A DNA stretch of 64,000 nucleotides from Anaeramoeba flamelloides (lineage: Eukaryota; Metamonada; Anaeramoebidae), in NCBI GenBank assembly GCA_027625915.1, contig JANTQA010000030.1:1922001-1986000 (forward strand), in the 5' to 3' direction. Numbering within the stretch: the first letter of the stretch is position 1; each line of letters opens with the position of its first letter. The position numbers and the translations under genes were made by a program. Shown one piece after another: positions 13,201 through 24,219 of this stretch. The notes beneath the pieces are model-generated. The model ran no database searches, was not told the DNA's origin, and saw nothing but the letters and a program-made list of their open reading frames with translations.

Positions 13201-16200
13201 AATTATTGGTACAATCGTACTCAAGATGAAAAATCGTTAATCACGGGCCTGTCGCGAATTCAGCCAGATGTGGATAAGGGGTTTTCACCATTGCACTTAG
13301 CCTGCTATCATTGTACCGACAACCGAGTCATAAAATTATTAATAGACAAAGGAGCTGATCTCGGAGTTCTGGATCAGTATTTGGAAACGCCCCTTTTTGA
13401 TTCAATCTCAAGAAACAATGAAGGCGCGACATTGTTACTATTAAATAATAAAAAGGAAAGCCTTAACTGTAATCAACGGAATAATGAAGGCGAAACGATA
13501 TTACATTTGGGATTAAAAATGGGAATCTCGATCAAAATTATCAAATTAATTTTGAAAAGGGGTATCAATTTATTTATAAGAGACCGCCACGATAATACAA
13601 TATTGCATACCCTATTTAGAACAGAATTTGGAAAGAATAGCTCTTGGTATGAATATTATACTCATTACAATTTTACCAAATATCAATTTGAAATTTGCAA
13701 ATTGATATTAAAATCAGAACACAATCTGATTAATTTAAAAAGTGATTTCGATCAAAGTGACAGTGCATTTTCAATTGAAATTACTAGAGAGGAATTAAGA
13801 AAGGTGGAAACAAGAAGAAAGCATTTAGATCGGCTTCATGAGGAATCACTGTTAAATTCTGAATTGACCTTTACCCAAATTCAACGCCAGCAACAAATAG
13901 AAGACGAAGACGAAGAATTTACGAATAGCCAACTAACCATTTTAAAAGACGGCATTGGTCCCACAGCCATGCAGCTTGCCTTAAGATATAATGTTAATCA
14001 TAAAATAATTCAGTTATTGATTGAGAACAATTGTGATTTAAATTTAACTGATTTTCAGGGGAAATCCGTTTTACACTATGCCGTTTATTATTTAATCGAT
14101 TTAGATTCGATACCATTGATATTCGATATATTGAAGGAACAAAAAGTAAATATTAATCAAATAGATAAATTAGGCAGAACTCCTTTACATTATTTATTTT
14201 TAAAGAAAAAATCAAAATTTAAGAATTATGATCAAAATATTAAATATACCCTAAATTTAATTAATTTATTTTGCCAATATGGTGCCAATATTAATTATAC
14301 TGATAATTTTGATGAAACACCTTTACACTATGCCTTTAAATTAAACGTGCCGTTCCCCATAATAAACCAATTAATTAACAAAGGCGCAGACCCTTCTTTG
14401 CAAAATAATGTTGGAATTACTAGTTTTCATTTATTTTTTAAAATCAAATACATCAACTTTAACCAATTTGAATTGCTGGTAAAATCCGTTTGTTTAAATA
14501 AGAATAAGAATAATTTAGTCTTGGAAAATAATGAAGGAACAACAATTGAAGATTTAATTTATAAATTATTAAGAAAATATCCTGAATTTTGGAAATTGGA
14601 TTTAATTAAATTAATAATTAAGAGTGGATTTAATATTTTGAAAGAATTCCAATTTTTTAGAAATGAGTCAAATAATTTATTATTTTTAGCTTTAAGACAA
14701 TGCTTTGATTTGGATATTATTAATTATTTGATTAAAAAGCAATTAGAATTGACAAAGAATAAAAAGAAGACTGGAAATGTTGAAAATGAAGAAAAGGGAA
14801 AGGAAAAGGAAAAGGAAAAGGAAACCGAAACAGAAAAGGATAAGGAAACAGAAAAAGATAATAAAAAAAATGATAATATTTTTAAAGATGATATCAATAA
14901 CAATGGAGAAAATGCTTTACATTTAATTTGTTCCAAACCAATTTTTAATACTTTTATTGAAAAAAAACAATTGAAAAATATCCAGAAAAATTGGGGAAAA
15001 ATAAAAATTATAAAATTAGAAATTATAAAATTAATTTTAAAATACAACCCAGATATAAATATAATGAAAATCTCTTGTGAAGGTAAAGCGCCAATTCACT
15101 ATGCTTGTGAAAATAACTTGGGATTGGAAATTATTAAATTCTTGGTTGGCAATGGTAGCTTGGTTAGTTTTGATTTAAACAATAAGAAATTCAGAGATTT
15201 AATTCTACAGCCAATTCATTCTGCAATGTACAGCAAACCACTAAACTTTGATATCATTAATTATTTGATCGAAAAGGGTGCCGATATTAACTCTGAAGAT
15301 TTCCATGAAAAGACACCATTGTATCAAGCATTACTCAATGGGTGTACATTAGAGGAAATCAAATTTCTCGTGAAAAAGGGATCGAAAATTAATGTAAGGC
15401 CAAAAAGTAGAAAAATTCCGTTAAAGGTAGCCATACGATTGTATTTTAATTTAAAGATTATAAATTTTTTAATTGATCAGGGTGCAAATACAAAATTTCT
15501 CGATTCCCATAAGAACACATTAATTCATTTCGCAGCAAGATACTCGCAGCCAATGCTAATTAATATTTTAGTCAAAAACGGTGTCGATATTAATGCCCTC
15601 AATGACAAAAATTTATCCGCATTACATTTGATCGTCAGGTTTCCTGAGTGCGATTATGATACCGTCAAGGCTCTCGTCGATAATGGCGCAGACGTTAATT
15701 TGCAGCATGACATTTGCTATTCGACACCTTTACATTATGCGACAAAAAAGAATAATAAAAGAATTTTGAATTTGTTATTACAAAAAAATCCTAATTGGGG
15801 ATTGTTTGACGAAACTTTCAAAACACCTATTGAGCTCATATCTTTGCATGAAAACTCTAATGAAATAATACCCCGGATTTTAAATTCAAACCCAGATATT
15901 GCAAATTTTGTTGTTCAAAAATGCCTCACAATTTGTAAAGAAAAAATTGAAACACAAAAGTATTTTTTACAATTTAATAATTTGCAAAAAATTTTTGAAC
16001 AATTTTTAATTAGACAAGAATTGGCTGATTTAATAAACGTTGAGAATAATATTAAAATACATTCCTTTATTTTTAAAATGAGATTTGGTAATGATTTGGA
16101 TTACAATAAAATTTTTAAAAAAATATGCAAAATCAAAGATAAAAATTTAATTCAAAAATTGTTATTGTACGTATATACTGGTAATATCTTATTTGAGGTG

Positions 16201-16773
16201 CCAGTTTATGAAGACAAAAGAAAGGTTTCTAATTTTCTATTAACACAGTATGCTCAGTATTATCTTAGAATGCATGAAACTTCCATCTCGAATTTTGAAA
16301 AATTGAAAAGAAATAAATATAAAGAAGAAAACGAAATTTTCCAACTATTGGTTAATTTGGGGCTAATTAAGAATAATTTTAAGAATTTTAGATATACAAT
16401 AGGTAGAAACGCTTTAATACACGATTTGTCAAAAATGTTGAACAATGCAGAATCAATGAATTTTACAATGTTTGTAGATAATAAACCAATCAAATTGCAT
16501 AAAGAAATTTTAATCATTAGATCAGATTTGTATAGAAACATGTTTATTTCAATAAATGATGAGACAAACGAAATAAAAGACTTTTCTGGGATAAGCTATA
16601 AGGCAATGAAAGTTTTAATACATTTTTTTTATACAGAAAGTATCTCAAAAGACATACAATTATCAATAATAGATGAATTGTTAGATCGAATTGATTATTT
16701 CCAATTAAACGAAAACACTAGCTTTGAAGAAAAATTAAAAGAAAAAACAATGGATTTATTAAAAAAAAAATAA
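10252..16773 (+). CDS. Giant ankyrin-repeat protein with two C-terminal BTB-like domains (2173 aa)
   Basis: I place the start at the ATG at 10252 (MDLFQIIEQNDLELL), because the open frame upstream reaches only a TTG. It is a single exon. Ankyrin motifs of the TPLHLA / LLIEKGADIN type recur from about residue 153 (GFTTLHLAILDG) to about 1823 (STPLHYATKKNN), dozens in all, interrupted by low-complexity inserts: Lys/Gln-rich about 73-95, Asn/Asp-rich about 687-703, Glu/Lys-rich about 1513-1540. The C-terminus has a degenerate BTB/POZ-like block (about 1924-2040, including LLLYVYTGN) and a clearer one from about 2069 (FTMFVDNKPIKLHKEIL … VLIHFFYTE). BTB domains commonly dimerise and can bind cullin-3, and ankyrin arrays bind proteins, so a scaffold or ubiquitin-ligase adaptor role is plausible but inferred. 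No signal peptide or membrane segment is visible. Its length is far beyond usual ankyrin-BTB proteins. Confidence 0.93.
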   Translation: MDLFQIIEQNDLELLKKYRPTLEELKARDQEGWTAFLRSFQDSKKEELQNYLLENKLFLPSLNDIVSISKAKENEKEKEVQNEKKKKQQKQKKKTGGTYLDEARYSVYIPNKLNYNLLNTSLKEGISQKIVSKLKTMGFNLNDSINNESLFGFTTLHLAILDGVSIESLQSTFEQEFANFKTSVFQRDTRGRIYWTPDLLSTYLMRNKIGKEELDCEAMKVLYSLEKQRLHKTKKELKKEIGVISTQTGRNMISLYAIQPVHYAVSNGCGVKILKQLKEFGLDLAKADSGGNNALHYACNYQSVQVETLQFLIANGCDLNQVNKLKVLPLHFACYSNCSLGVLKYLLEHTKDPNVKTSQNLKKISKYYNYSKMKQEKLDNSTCLHYLLSNGSRLTMEKVKLFLENEKFQIDNNFKNYKGENCLYIGCKNGISIEILKFLIEKGLDDIKQVLPKRGNNLLLLICSKNCGLIKNKLQMINFLLSRGLNYKIKNNEEKNVLHLLIEKGLYLGDENTGDSRAGKEQEEQNMQLIKLLINKGVDPDDQDINGFTPLSYACKNFYNLNIIKLLITEFNINIGLNNQTPLTLYLKNIINNRNSKEKEKKYNGIKFLINSGSEINILDQKNKNNLLHLAILSKSSYSVIQKLIKLGANINHTNNNNETPIHLFLDINNYQNNNDNQGTATTTNTKISSNNNDDDNDDDESIQGNYSRSYSMTNEEIYQIFLLLASHLNINVYSTKNKCRKGNGKTFRYLDKRSINLHYRTFSYVNRNFEKELFNPHLKDEESKENQQKENPNKPNIGELPLHLICKNFKNKPDLQLKLIKEILNRNPKLINTRDMNSETPLHLLCSYPLGDFETIQYLIKKGADINAKNDDNSIPLHLASQYRVFTKLGYQKLRNEFLFINNNQEKFFNQDNKKRAEHYKIVKCLIECGSDINCLNSKIDLPLHFACRGDTSVEVVDLLISKININVLSKFDDGRKRTDQRNYWYNRTQDEKSLITGLSRIQPDVDKGFSPLHLACYHCTDNRVIKLLIDKGADLGVLDQYLETPLFDSISRNNEGATLLLLNNKKESLNCNQRNNEGETILHLGLKMGISIKIIKLILKRGINLFIRDRHDNTILHTLFRTEFGKNSSWYEYYTHYNFTKYQFEICKLILKSEHNLINLKSDFDQSDSAFSIEITREELRKVETRRKHLDRLHEESLLNSELTFTQIQRQQQIEDEDEEFTNSQLTILKDGIGPTAMQLALRYNVNHKIIQLLIENNCDLNLTDFQGKSVLHYAVYYLIDLDSIPLIFDILKEQKVNINQIDKLGRTPLHYLFLKKKSKFKNYDQNIKYTLNLINLFCQYGANINYTDNFDETPLHYAFKLNVPFPIINQLINKGADPSLQNNVGITSFHLFFKIKYINFNQFELLVKSVCLNKNKNNLVLENNEGTTIEDLIYKLLRKYPEFWKLDLIKLIIKSGFNILKEFQFFRNESNNLLFLALRQCFDLDIINYLIKKQLELTKNKKKTGNVENEEKGKEKEKEKETETEKDKETEKDNKKNDNIFKDDINNNGENALHLICSKPIFNTFIEKKQLKNIQKNWGKIKIIKLEIIKLILKYNPDINIMKISCEGKAPIHYACENNLGLEIIKFLVGNGSLVSFDLNNKKFRDLILQPIHSAMYSKPLNFDIINYLIEKGADINSEDFHEKTPLYQALLNGCTLEEIKFLVKKGSKINVRPKSRKIPLKVAIRLYFNLKIINFLIDQGANTKFLDSHKNTLIHFAARYSQPMLINILVKNGVDINALNDKNLSALHLIVRFPECDYDTVKALVDNGADVNLQHDICYSTPLHYATKKNNKRILNLLLQKNPNWGLFDETFKTPIELISLHENSNEIIPRILNSNPDIANFVVQKCLTICKEKIETQKYFLQFNNLQKIFEQFLIRQELADLINVENNIKIHSFIFKMRFGNDLDYNKIFKKICKIKDKNLIQKLLLYVYTGNILFEVPVYEDKRKVSNFLLTQYAQYYLRMHETSISNFEKLKRNKYKEENEIFQLLVNLGLIKNNFKNFRYTIGRNALIHDLSKMLNNAESMNFTMFVDNKPIKLHKEILIIRSDLYRNMFISINDETNEIKDFSGISYKAMKVLIHFFYTESISKDIQLSIIDELLDRIDYFQLNENTSFEEKLKEKTMDLLKKK

Positions 16774-18155
16774 CAATTCAATATATATATTTCATATGTC
16801 GCTACATGTTTTTTAAAATAATAAAATTCTTTTTTTTTTTTACTATTTTTTTTTTTATTTTTTATTAAGTCTTTTAATGTTCTATGTTATTTTAGTTAAA
16901 TATATACAAATTTAAACAGGTTATTAGAGAAATTGTTTTCAAAAATAAGTAAACGCGAATCAAAAATTATTTTTTGAGAAAAAAATAGATAGATTTTTAA
17001 TCGATTAATTGAAGAAAAAAATAAAATTATTATCCTTGGTTGATTAAAGATTAACAAGTATTTTTCATGTATAATTTACTCTTGCAAACAATCAAAACTT
17101 GGTTCCCATTCCAGATCACTTTTATGGCTATCAAAATATTTTTTATTCAGGAATTTTGTGTCAAGGTATCTTGTAAAATGATAAGATTGAAGTTTTTTTT
17201 TCAAATATTTATTGTTTGTAAAATCTATTTTATACTTTATAGAATTTAATTTTTATATTGAAAGATTCAAAAACAAAAAAAAACATTGCTACTTGTCGTA
17301 TTTAAAATTATTTTTAATCATAATATATTTTTCGGACAAGTAAACAAATACACAAAAATAATTTGTATCGTTTTAGCAAAATTATCAAACAAAAATCAAT
17401 TTTTAATTTGTTTTGTTGATTACTAAAAATTTTTGATTTATTTAATTCTTTAATTTACTTTAAATTTTAAAATATAAGCTAATATCTTGACTTTCATTTG
17501 ATTTGATTTCTTTTTCGTCATTTTTATGAAATTAGGGTACTAAAGTCAAATATATATGTTGTATTAAATAGAAATGTTTCAGAATTATTGAAATTGTGAT
17601 TTTTAAAATAATAATTATTTTTTTTTAATATAATTGGTTTTTTATATTTACATACCCTTATTGTTTGTATATAGTGCGTCCTCAATTTTCATTTTGTTTT
17701 ATGATTTTAAATGATTGTATTTTCCAATTAATAGATAAATTTCATTATTTCAGTCTCCATTCATCTTATTAACTATTTATTGAAATCTCAAAATATATTC
17801 CCAAAATCAATTATAAATAATCTTGTAAGAAATGTAACCAAGTATATATCTTTTAAAGTTTTGATATAAAATTTGAATTGTTTGATTTTTTTTAATAATC
17901 CTTGAATTTTTGATTTTTAATATTTCTAAATTTTTTTATATTTTTTTTTATTGAAAATACAATTTGTGATAAAAAGGAAATGGGAAAGTATTTATCGTGT
18001 CAGTCCAATTTTGAAAGGGGGCAAATTAAAAATATGAAAGGTTATTATTTAGGGATGTGGGTAGTTTTTTAGTTGGTCGTATAAATATTATTATTATTTT
18101 CCTAATATTAATCATCGATTGTTTTTTCTTTCTTTCTTTTTTTTTTTTTTTCTTA

Positions 18156-18340
18156 TTGATAAATTTTCTTTAATTTAAACAATTCTCACTATAAGTAAAT
18201 AAATAATTTTTTATTATATTTTCAAAACAATGAATTAATTATATATTTTTTCATTTAAATAATCAGAAATTATCAGAAATGGTTTACCTTAATTTATTTA
18301 CTTATAGTGAGAATTGTTTAAATTAAAGAAAAATTATCAA
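18156..18340. repeat. Inverted repeat, ~48-bp arms around a ~90-bp loop
   Basis: The left arm (about 18156-18203) contains TTTAAACAATTCTCACTATA and continues AGTAAATAAAT. The right arm (about 18293-18340) is its reverse complement, with very few mismatches. Weaker inverted similarity continues outward to about 18080 and 18400 (TTATTATTTT blocks on both sides), so this may be the core of a larger fold-back element. No coding content. Confidence 0.75.
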
Positions 18341-20608
18341 AAAGGAAAAAAATGAAAGAAAAGGTAATCAAGGTTCAATAATAGTGAAAAAATAATAACA
18401 TTTGCGTTTACAGGTTAAAATATATATAAATACTGAATTGGGGGGGTGGGGGGTAAAAAACTCCATAGAAAGATTATCATTAGAGATAAAAATCAAGAAA
18501 CTTATGTTTAATTATTGGTATTGTACTGTATTTGGGTTATTTTTTTATTTTTGAAAAAATTGGGAAAAATATTTAATTTTATATAATTCATAGTAATTTT
18601 AAAAAGGTTGAAGTTTCTAATCCAGGGTGGGGAACTGGGTCTCTGAATTTATATATTTTTTACTGTATTAAATATTTTTTGTTTTTATTTTTTTATTATT
18701 GCCTTTTCTTTATTACCTCAAGTAAAATGTAATAAAAATGAAACAAAGTGGCTATCAGTAAAAATCATGTAAAATTTATTTTTTTTTAATTCAATAATTT
18801 ATTGAATTTCTTAAATTTCCTAGGAATATTCTTTTCTAGTATTAAGAATAGAAATAAAGAAATATAATAATAATAATAAGATTATTAGATACTCTTTTGT
18901 ATTTTAAATAAAAATTTGATCCATTTTTAAAATTTTTTTCAATATTTTTCAGTAGATATATATCATTAATAATAAATAATTATAAAGTATTTTCTTTTCA
19001 TTTCTCTTTATGGGGGTGGTGTAAAAAAAGATACCTTAAAAATTAAACCAATATTTTTTAAAATATTACAGTCTAAAAAAGTCTTTATAACAAAAAAAAT
19101 ATAATAATTATTTTAAATTTGAAACAAAATATAATTTTTTGATTAAAATGGAAGTTGAAATGTTTTTTTTTTTTTATTTTACTGAACAAATTAATATGAG
19201 AAAAAAACAATCATCAAATTAAAATTATTCTTTTTGATATTTTTTAAAAAAGTTGTGAAATTCAACTTGAATTTTAATGGAATAATTTTGAAATTGATTA
19301 TTTTTCTGTAATTATTAATAACCCGATCCCCGTTGTTTTAGGTGAAAATAATTGTGTAAAGGTTAGATTTATCAATATATTTTTTTATTTATTTCTTAAT
19401 CTTTTAAACATTTTAAAAAAAAATAGTTAATTTAAATTAATAATTATAATACAAAATTGAACTTAGATATTTTCAAATAATTTATTGAAATGTTAAAAGT
19501 TAGATTTTTAACCATTTATATTTGAAAGGGAATGTTTCCTAATCGTTTAAATTTCAAGAAATTTAATTAATATTTATTGAATAAGATAAATGAACATGTT
19601 ATTATGATCTTAAAAAATTAAATATTTGTATTGTTTTTTTTTATTTTACTTACAAAAGATTAAATTTACATGGCTTATTGGTTAAAAAAATATTAAAAAT
19701 TACTTTATGTGAAATTTTTTAAAATATTTATATTTGGTAATATTTTTTTGTTTTTGTTTTTCAAATACAATAATCTAAACAATTTGAAAAAAGTTCTTTT
19801 GATAGTGTGTTGATTGGATAAAAAACAAAGTTTTTAGAAATGATAACTCATTCCAATAAATTTAATAAAAGATTTTCTTCCAAAATTTTGATTGTATGTC
19901 CGTTGAAAAAAGTTTATATTACCTGGGGGGGCGGGGGGGTAGCTATTGCCTATATAAAAGTGGTTTCAATCCCAGAAGAATGTAAAAAAAAAAGAAACAG
20001 AATATTTTATATTAGATATGTGTAAATGTTCTTTTTGTTCTTGGCTGGTTGGTGATTGATCAATCTGGTTTTTATGACTTGATAAACAATGTCATTGTAT
20101 AACAAAAATTACTGTTTTAAATAATATACATGATTACTTTTTAACTGGTGTTTCAAAATAAAAAAAGGTATTTCTCTTTGGTGTAGAAGGAATTTGCATA
20201 AGAATATCAAATAAAACTTAGGCTCGGCTATTAGTAAATTGGGTGTTTTTTTTGTAGATTACCCTTTATATAAAAGAAATTCTACAGATAAAAAATTAAA
20301 AGTGATTATTATTTCAAAATAATAATTAGTTTGTTTTCAGAGATTTCATAAATCCAAAATCAAAAATAAAAAATTCTATCTAAAAAAAAAAAATGGTAAA
20401 TTGCACAAAATATTATACAAAATCGATCCATACTTTAAAATTAGCTTAAAATGTCAAGAGATTGGCTTGAAAATGATTTGAGCTTGGTCCTGGTGTTGGG
20501 TACTAAATTATATATTTTATTGAAACAAAAATAATAAAACATACAATTTTTTGTTGAAACACTGTTACATGATAGTGGGGAGTTTTTTTTTTTTAGTCGC
20601 ATAATTAA

Positions 20609-20610
<2 letters not shown>

Positions 20611-20646
<36 letters not shown>
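20611..20646. repeat. (AT)n microsatellite
   Basis: An uninterrupted run of AT dinucleotides about 36 bases long. A similar (AT)n tract lies at about 27462-27489 downstream of the DENN gene. Confidence 0.95.
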
Positions 20647-20650
<4 letters not shown>

Positions 20651-20875
20651 TCAAACAGAAGTGTTTAGCTCTTATTTCAAAAGAAATCGTAGTTTTCTGA
20701 TATTTACTACATAAATGGATAAAATTTTGATTTTATTTTACTTATTTTTAATTTTAATGATTGTTTTCAAAGACATAGATCATAATTTGTTTTTTTCATT
20801 GAAAATGGAAAATGAAAAAGAATCAATTTTTTTTCTGGTTTATTAAGTAAATGGCAGTAAAATTAATACTAAGTT

Positions 20876-20945
20876 AATGATCGATCAGCTAAGAACCAAA
20901 ATAACAATACCTTACACCGAACACAAGAACCTTTCTTTCATTGTT
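20876..20945. mobile_element. Fragment related to the 558-bp TTAA-flanked MITE family
   Basis: GATCAGCTAAGAACCAAAAT followed by AACAATACCTTACACCGAAC resembles the inner part of the right arms of the complete copies (GATCAGCTAAGAATCAAATT at 9660 and GATCAGCTAAAAACCAAAAT at 47262). A weak inverted counterpart (TTCTTGGCTGGTTGGTGAT) occurs near 20039, but the element outline is not clear. Confidence 0.4.
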
Positions 20946-22224
20946 AAGGGGTGGTAAAACATTAAGAAGATAAAAGTGATACATATTTCATACTTAAGGG
21001 TTAGATTTACAGGTGAAAAAAGTGAACTTGTTGATATTAAAAACTCTTGAAAGCGTTTCATGTTCTCAGATAAATTTATCAACTGTCGATTTCTTTTACA
21101 AAAAATCTAACATTTTTCACAATTTCCACAATTTTCATATCTTGGATCTGGCGGAAATTTTTAATTCAATAGTTCGTTATTTCCATTTTAAATATTTAAA
21201 CATATAACAATTTCCAAAGCTGTTCGGGCATTTTTTTTGGTTTAACCACTTCAAGTTTGGAATGTTTACAAATTTGGAATTGTACTTGAAAATCCCTAAA
21301 AGTCATTTTTTTTTTGTATTTTCATCAAAAATCTATTTGAAAAATTATTTTTTTTTAGGTCTTTTTAACTTTGAAATTACTAAATTTTATATTTGTTTTT
21401 AACTAACAAAATTAGTAATTTTTAGTTGTCTTTCTTCAGAGAAAAAATTATTTTTGAGAATGGATGTAAAATAACACATCAATCAAACAATCTCATTGGT
21501 TGGAATGTCGTCTTTAAATTTCAAATTGTTTTCATTTTTTTATTTTTATTCAACAATGATAACAAAGACAGAAATAATAGTTTACAGTCTTTTATTTAGA
21601 TTTTATTCTAAAGAAAATATTTTTTTTATAATTGATGATCTGAAACAAAAATATCATGAAATTGATTTAGTATTTTTCAACAACTCTTCTTATTGGATGT
21701 GTTTTATCGAAAAAAACAGTACATTTCCTCGAAAATCCCAATTTTTTCAAGAAAAAAAAGCACTTATTAACTAAAAAAATGTTTTTTGTTCTCAAACAAA
21801 GACAATGTCCGTGAATTAATAGAGTTCTTTGTAAACAAGTAACTAGATCATGAAATTATACACAAACAGATGGAAAGCTCTAATAAATATTTGGTGGTGA
21901 ATCTCATCTTTGAAATGATCACAAGCGGAAGATGGAGTAGAAGGGGCAGGGTGGGGTGGGGTGTGATGATGGAGAAGAAGAAGAAGAACAACAAGAAGAA
22001 TGACAATTAGAGTCATTTATATCTAAAGTAGAGTTTCAAAAAAAATTAATAAATTATTAAATATTTATTTGTAAAAAAATTGTTCTCAATTTCAAGAACC
22101 TATTGTTTTTATGGAATTAAATTAATATTAAAAATCAATCATAATAATTGAGAATTGGAGAGAATAAAAAAGGATTTGAAAAAAAGTTATTCCAAACAGT
22201 GTATTATTGAAAATAGTATTTGAT

Positions 22225-23313
22225 TTATAATATAATACAACAACCTTTACCATTATCTGTTTTGGTGCTATCTTTCTTTTCGTTTTTTGGTTGCCTGTGT
22301 TTCCTGATTTCTTTTACGCATTCTTGGAAAGCCTCTTTAGTGTTTTTACCAGTTTTTGCAGAGGTCTCAAAAAATTTGACATTTCCCCAGTCTTTTGCTA
22401 ATTGCTTACCGTCTTCGGTTGAAACATCCCTGCTATCTTCAAGATCACTTTTGTTTCCAACGAGCACAAATGGGACATCTTCGCTACTTCGTGCCCTATG
22501 GATTTGACCTCGAAGTTTGGAAACAAATTGGAAACTGTTTTGGTTTGTAATCGAGTATACAATCAAAAACCCATCACCAACAGTTAGATGCTAATTGTTT
22601 TGTGTTTTGGAAGAATTAAAAAAAATTGATAAAAAAAAAAAAAAGATTTGTTGGTTTTTTGTTGAAAAAAAAAATTTCATTTATTAAAAAAAAAAAAAAA
22701 TAGAAAAGGAAAAAGAAAAAGAAAAGGAAAAAGAAAAAGAAAAAGAATAAGAAAAAGAAAAAATTTTTAATTTTCAAACAGTATCACGAAGAACTTGAAA
22801 TTCCTCTTGTCCCGCTGTATCAACAATATCAATTTGACAAGCTTTTTTGTCAATTACCCTAAAGAAATTAAGATCCAAAAAAGGTTGATAACAAAAAAAA
22901 ATAAAAAAAAAAAATTAAAATAAATAAAAATAAAAATAAAGGCTTAGCGCAACAAGTAGGGAATCTTTTTCTCTTGGGAATAAAATTTACGTTTGTGTCC
23001 TAAAAGCCTCCTCTTTTGGTAGTGATTTGTTTCAGTGTTATTAATTTTGGGATCGAACGTATGACAACAAAGTTCATCAAAGATAAAGAAGGAAAATAAA
23101 AAATTCAAAAAAAAAGAAAAAATTTTGGAAAAAAAAATTAATTTAGCAAGCAAAAGAATATCCTCAAAGATCGAAAACGGTAACCAAACCAAGTGTAGGG
23201 TTGTATTCTTCTCTAAATTCATCACAAACAAAACGAAGTGTAAGACACGATTTCCCAACACCACCATCCCCAACAACTACAATTTCAACATTGTCTACGT
23301 TTTCTGATGTCAT
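22225..23313 (-). CDS. Ras-family small GTPase, four exons including a 22-nt micro-exon
   Basis: Exons on the minus strand: 23313-23190, 23012-22991, 22858-22780 and 22590-22225. Phases join exactly to 196 residues. Seen: P-loop GDGGVGKS (15-22), effector loop YNPTLEEAF (37-45), DTAGQEEF (62-69), NKSD (121-124), ETSAK (150-154) and a C-terminal CIIL CAAX box, whose final Leu favours geranylgeranylation. The residues matching human Gly12, Gly13 and Gln61 are intact, so normal GTP switching is expected. The effector loop differs from the classical IEDSY by E-A-F. The 22-nt exon (AG acceptor, GTAAAT donor) restores both reading phase and the exact number of residues between switch I and the VID strand. 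Introns are 177, 132 and 189 nt; the third has a long GAAAAA-type tract. The protein should act at membranes as a signalling switch. Confidence 0.93.
22991..23012 (-). other. 22-nt micro-exon of the Ras gene
   Basis: It supplies E-A-F-R-T-Q plus split codons on either side. The preceding exon ends in phase 1 and the next begins with a single codon-completing base, so an exon of length 1 mod 3 is required, and 22 nt fits. The resulting segment [14 protein letters not shown] aligns without gaps to PTIEDSYRKQVVID of Ras. A 19-nt alternative (about 22953-22971) fits phase but gives a poor Ras alignment. Confidence 0.8.
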
Positions 23314-24219
23314 CTGTTTTTAAGTCTATTGAGTAATAAAAAGAAGCAAGCTTTCTAAATTGAGTCAAATAAATTTTAAAATAAATTTTACAAAAAATAG
23401 AAAAATTAATCTTTTGAGTTTTTTCAAGATAATTTTTATTTTTTGAAAAGGTAGATTTTTCCGAAAAAGCCAAATAATTAAAAACTTGACAAGTCGTATT
23501 CTTGAAAGAAGGTTAGAAATTAATAATAATTTTCCTTTTTTACAAGAAAAAAATTGACATATTAAAAATCACTTTTAAACTGAGTTTTACTTTTCAAAAC
23601 TATTGTGATTGAAGTACGCGTTATCGAATAAGAGGAAATCTTTTAAAGGTTATATTTGGAAATATGTTCAAATCGCTTTTTCTTCACATCTTTAAAGTGA
23701 ACAAAAGATCTCACAGGTGGAATTTCGGGGTTTGTGTTTTACACTATTTCCAAAGTTTGGTAGAGAAAATTTGAATTAAAAAATCTTGCAAAAACGTTAT
23801 TTATTTTTCCTTTTGAAATAATTTCTAAGGAATATTGTGTTTGTTCTTCTCCTTTTTTAACATCCGTTTTTTTTCCATTTATCAACAATTGTATAAATTT
23901 GCTCAAAAACAATTACTTTGTTTGAAGATTTAAAAAAACCTTACCTGGTGCTTTTCAAGCAAAAAAAAAATCAATAATTCAAAATTCTCTAAGGGCTTGT
24001 CTCCTGAAGGGAAGTTGGTGAGTAGAGATAATCAGAAAAAAATTTAACTTATTCTGAGGTTGCCTAAAAAACTAATTAGATTTCCTGAGTTCGAATGTAA
24101 GAAATAGTTGTATTGACTACACGAATCGCGAACATTTGGAAAAGTAAAAAAGAATAGGATATTAAAATTCAATAAACCATGATTATGAAAAGTACTTATA
24201 TATCCCAAAAAATTTCAGA

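Larger units (their letters stand above)
16774..22224. other. Intergenic, no supported gene
   Basis: AT-rich spacer between the ankyrin-BTB gene (+) and the 3' end of the Ras gene (-), which converge. It holds a hairpin at 18156-18340, G-runs near 18440 and 19926, an (AT)n tract at 20611-20646 and a probable fragment of the TTAA-flanked family near 20876-20945. An open frame near 21496-21774 has its first ATG nine bases in, weak composition and no recognisable domain, so I do not call it. Confidence 0.5.

Noticed and set aside
14724-15047. Minus-strand open frame inside the ankyrin-BTB gene
   Set aside because: Shadow frame opposite the Glu/Lys-rich insert; Ser/Phe-rich composition reflects the complement of GAA/AAG codons.
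21496-21774. Phe/Ile-rich 92-codon frame upstream of the Ras 3' end
   Set aside because: Starts at TTG, no domain, and composition typical of non-coding DNA here.
22953-22971. 19-nt alternative micro-exon for the Ras gene
   Set aside because: It fits the phase but encodes EKKIPYL, one residue short and unlike any Ras effector loop; the 22-nt exon at 22991-23012 fits length, splice sites and alignment.
24080-24110. tRNA-like GAGTTCGAATG word
   Set aside because: No matching acceptor stem, D-arm or anticodon arm can be drawn around it; no tRNA was found elsewhere in the window.
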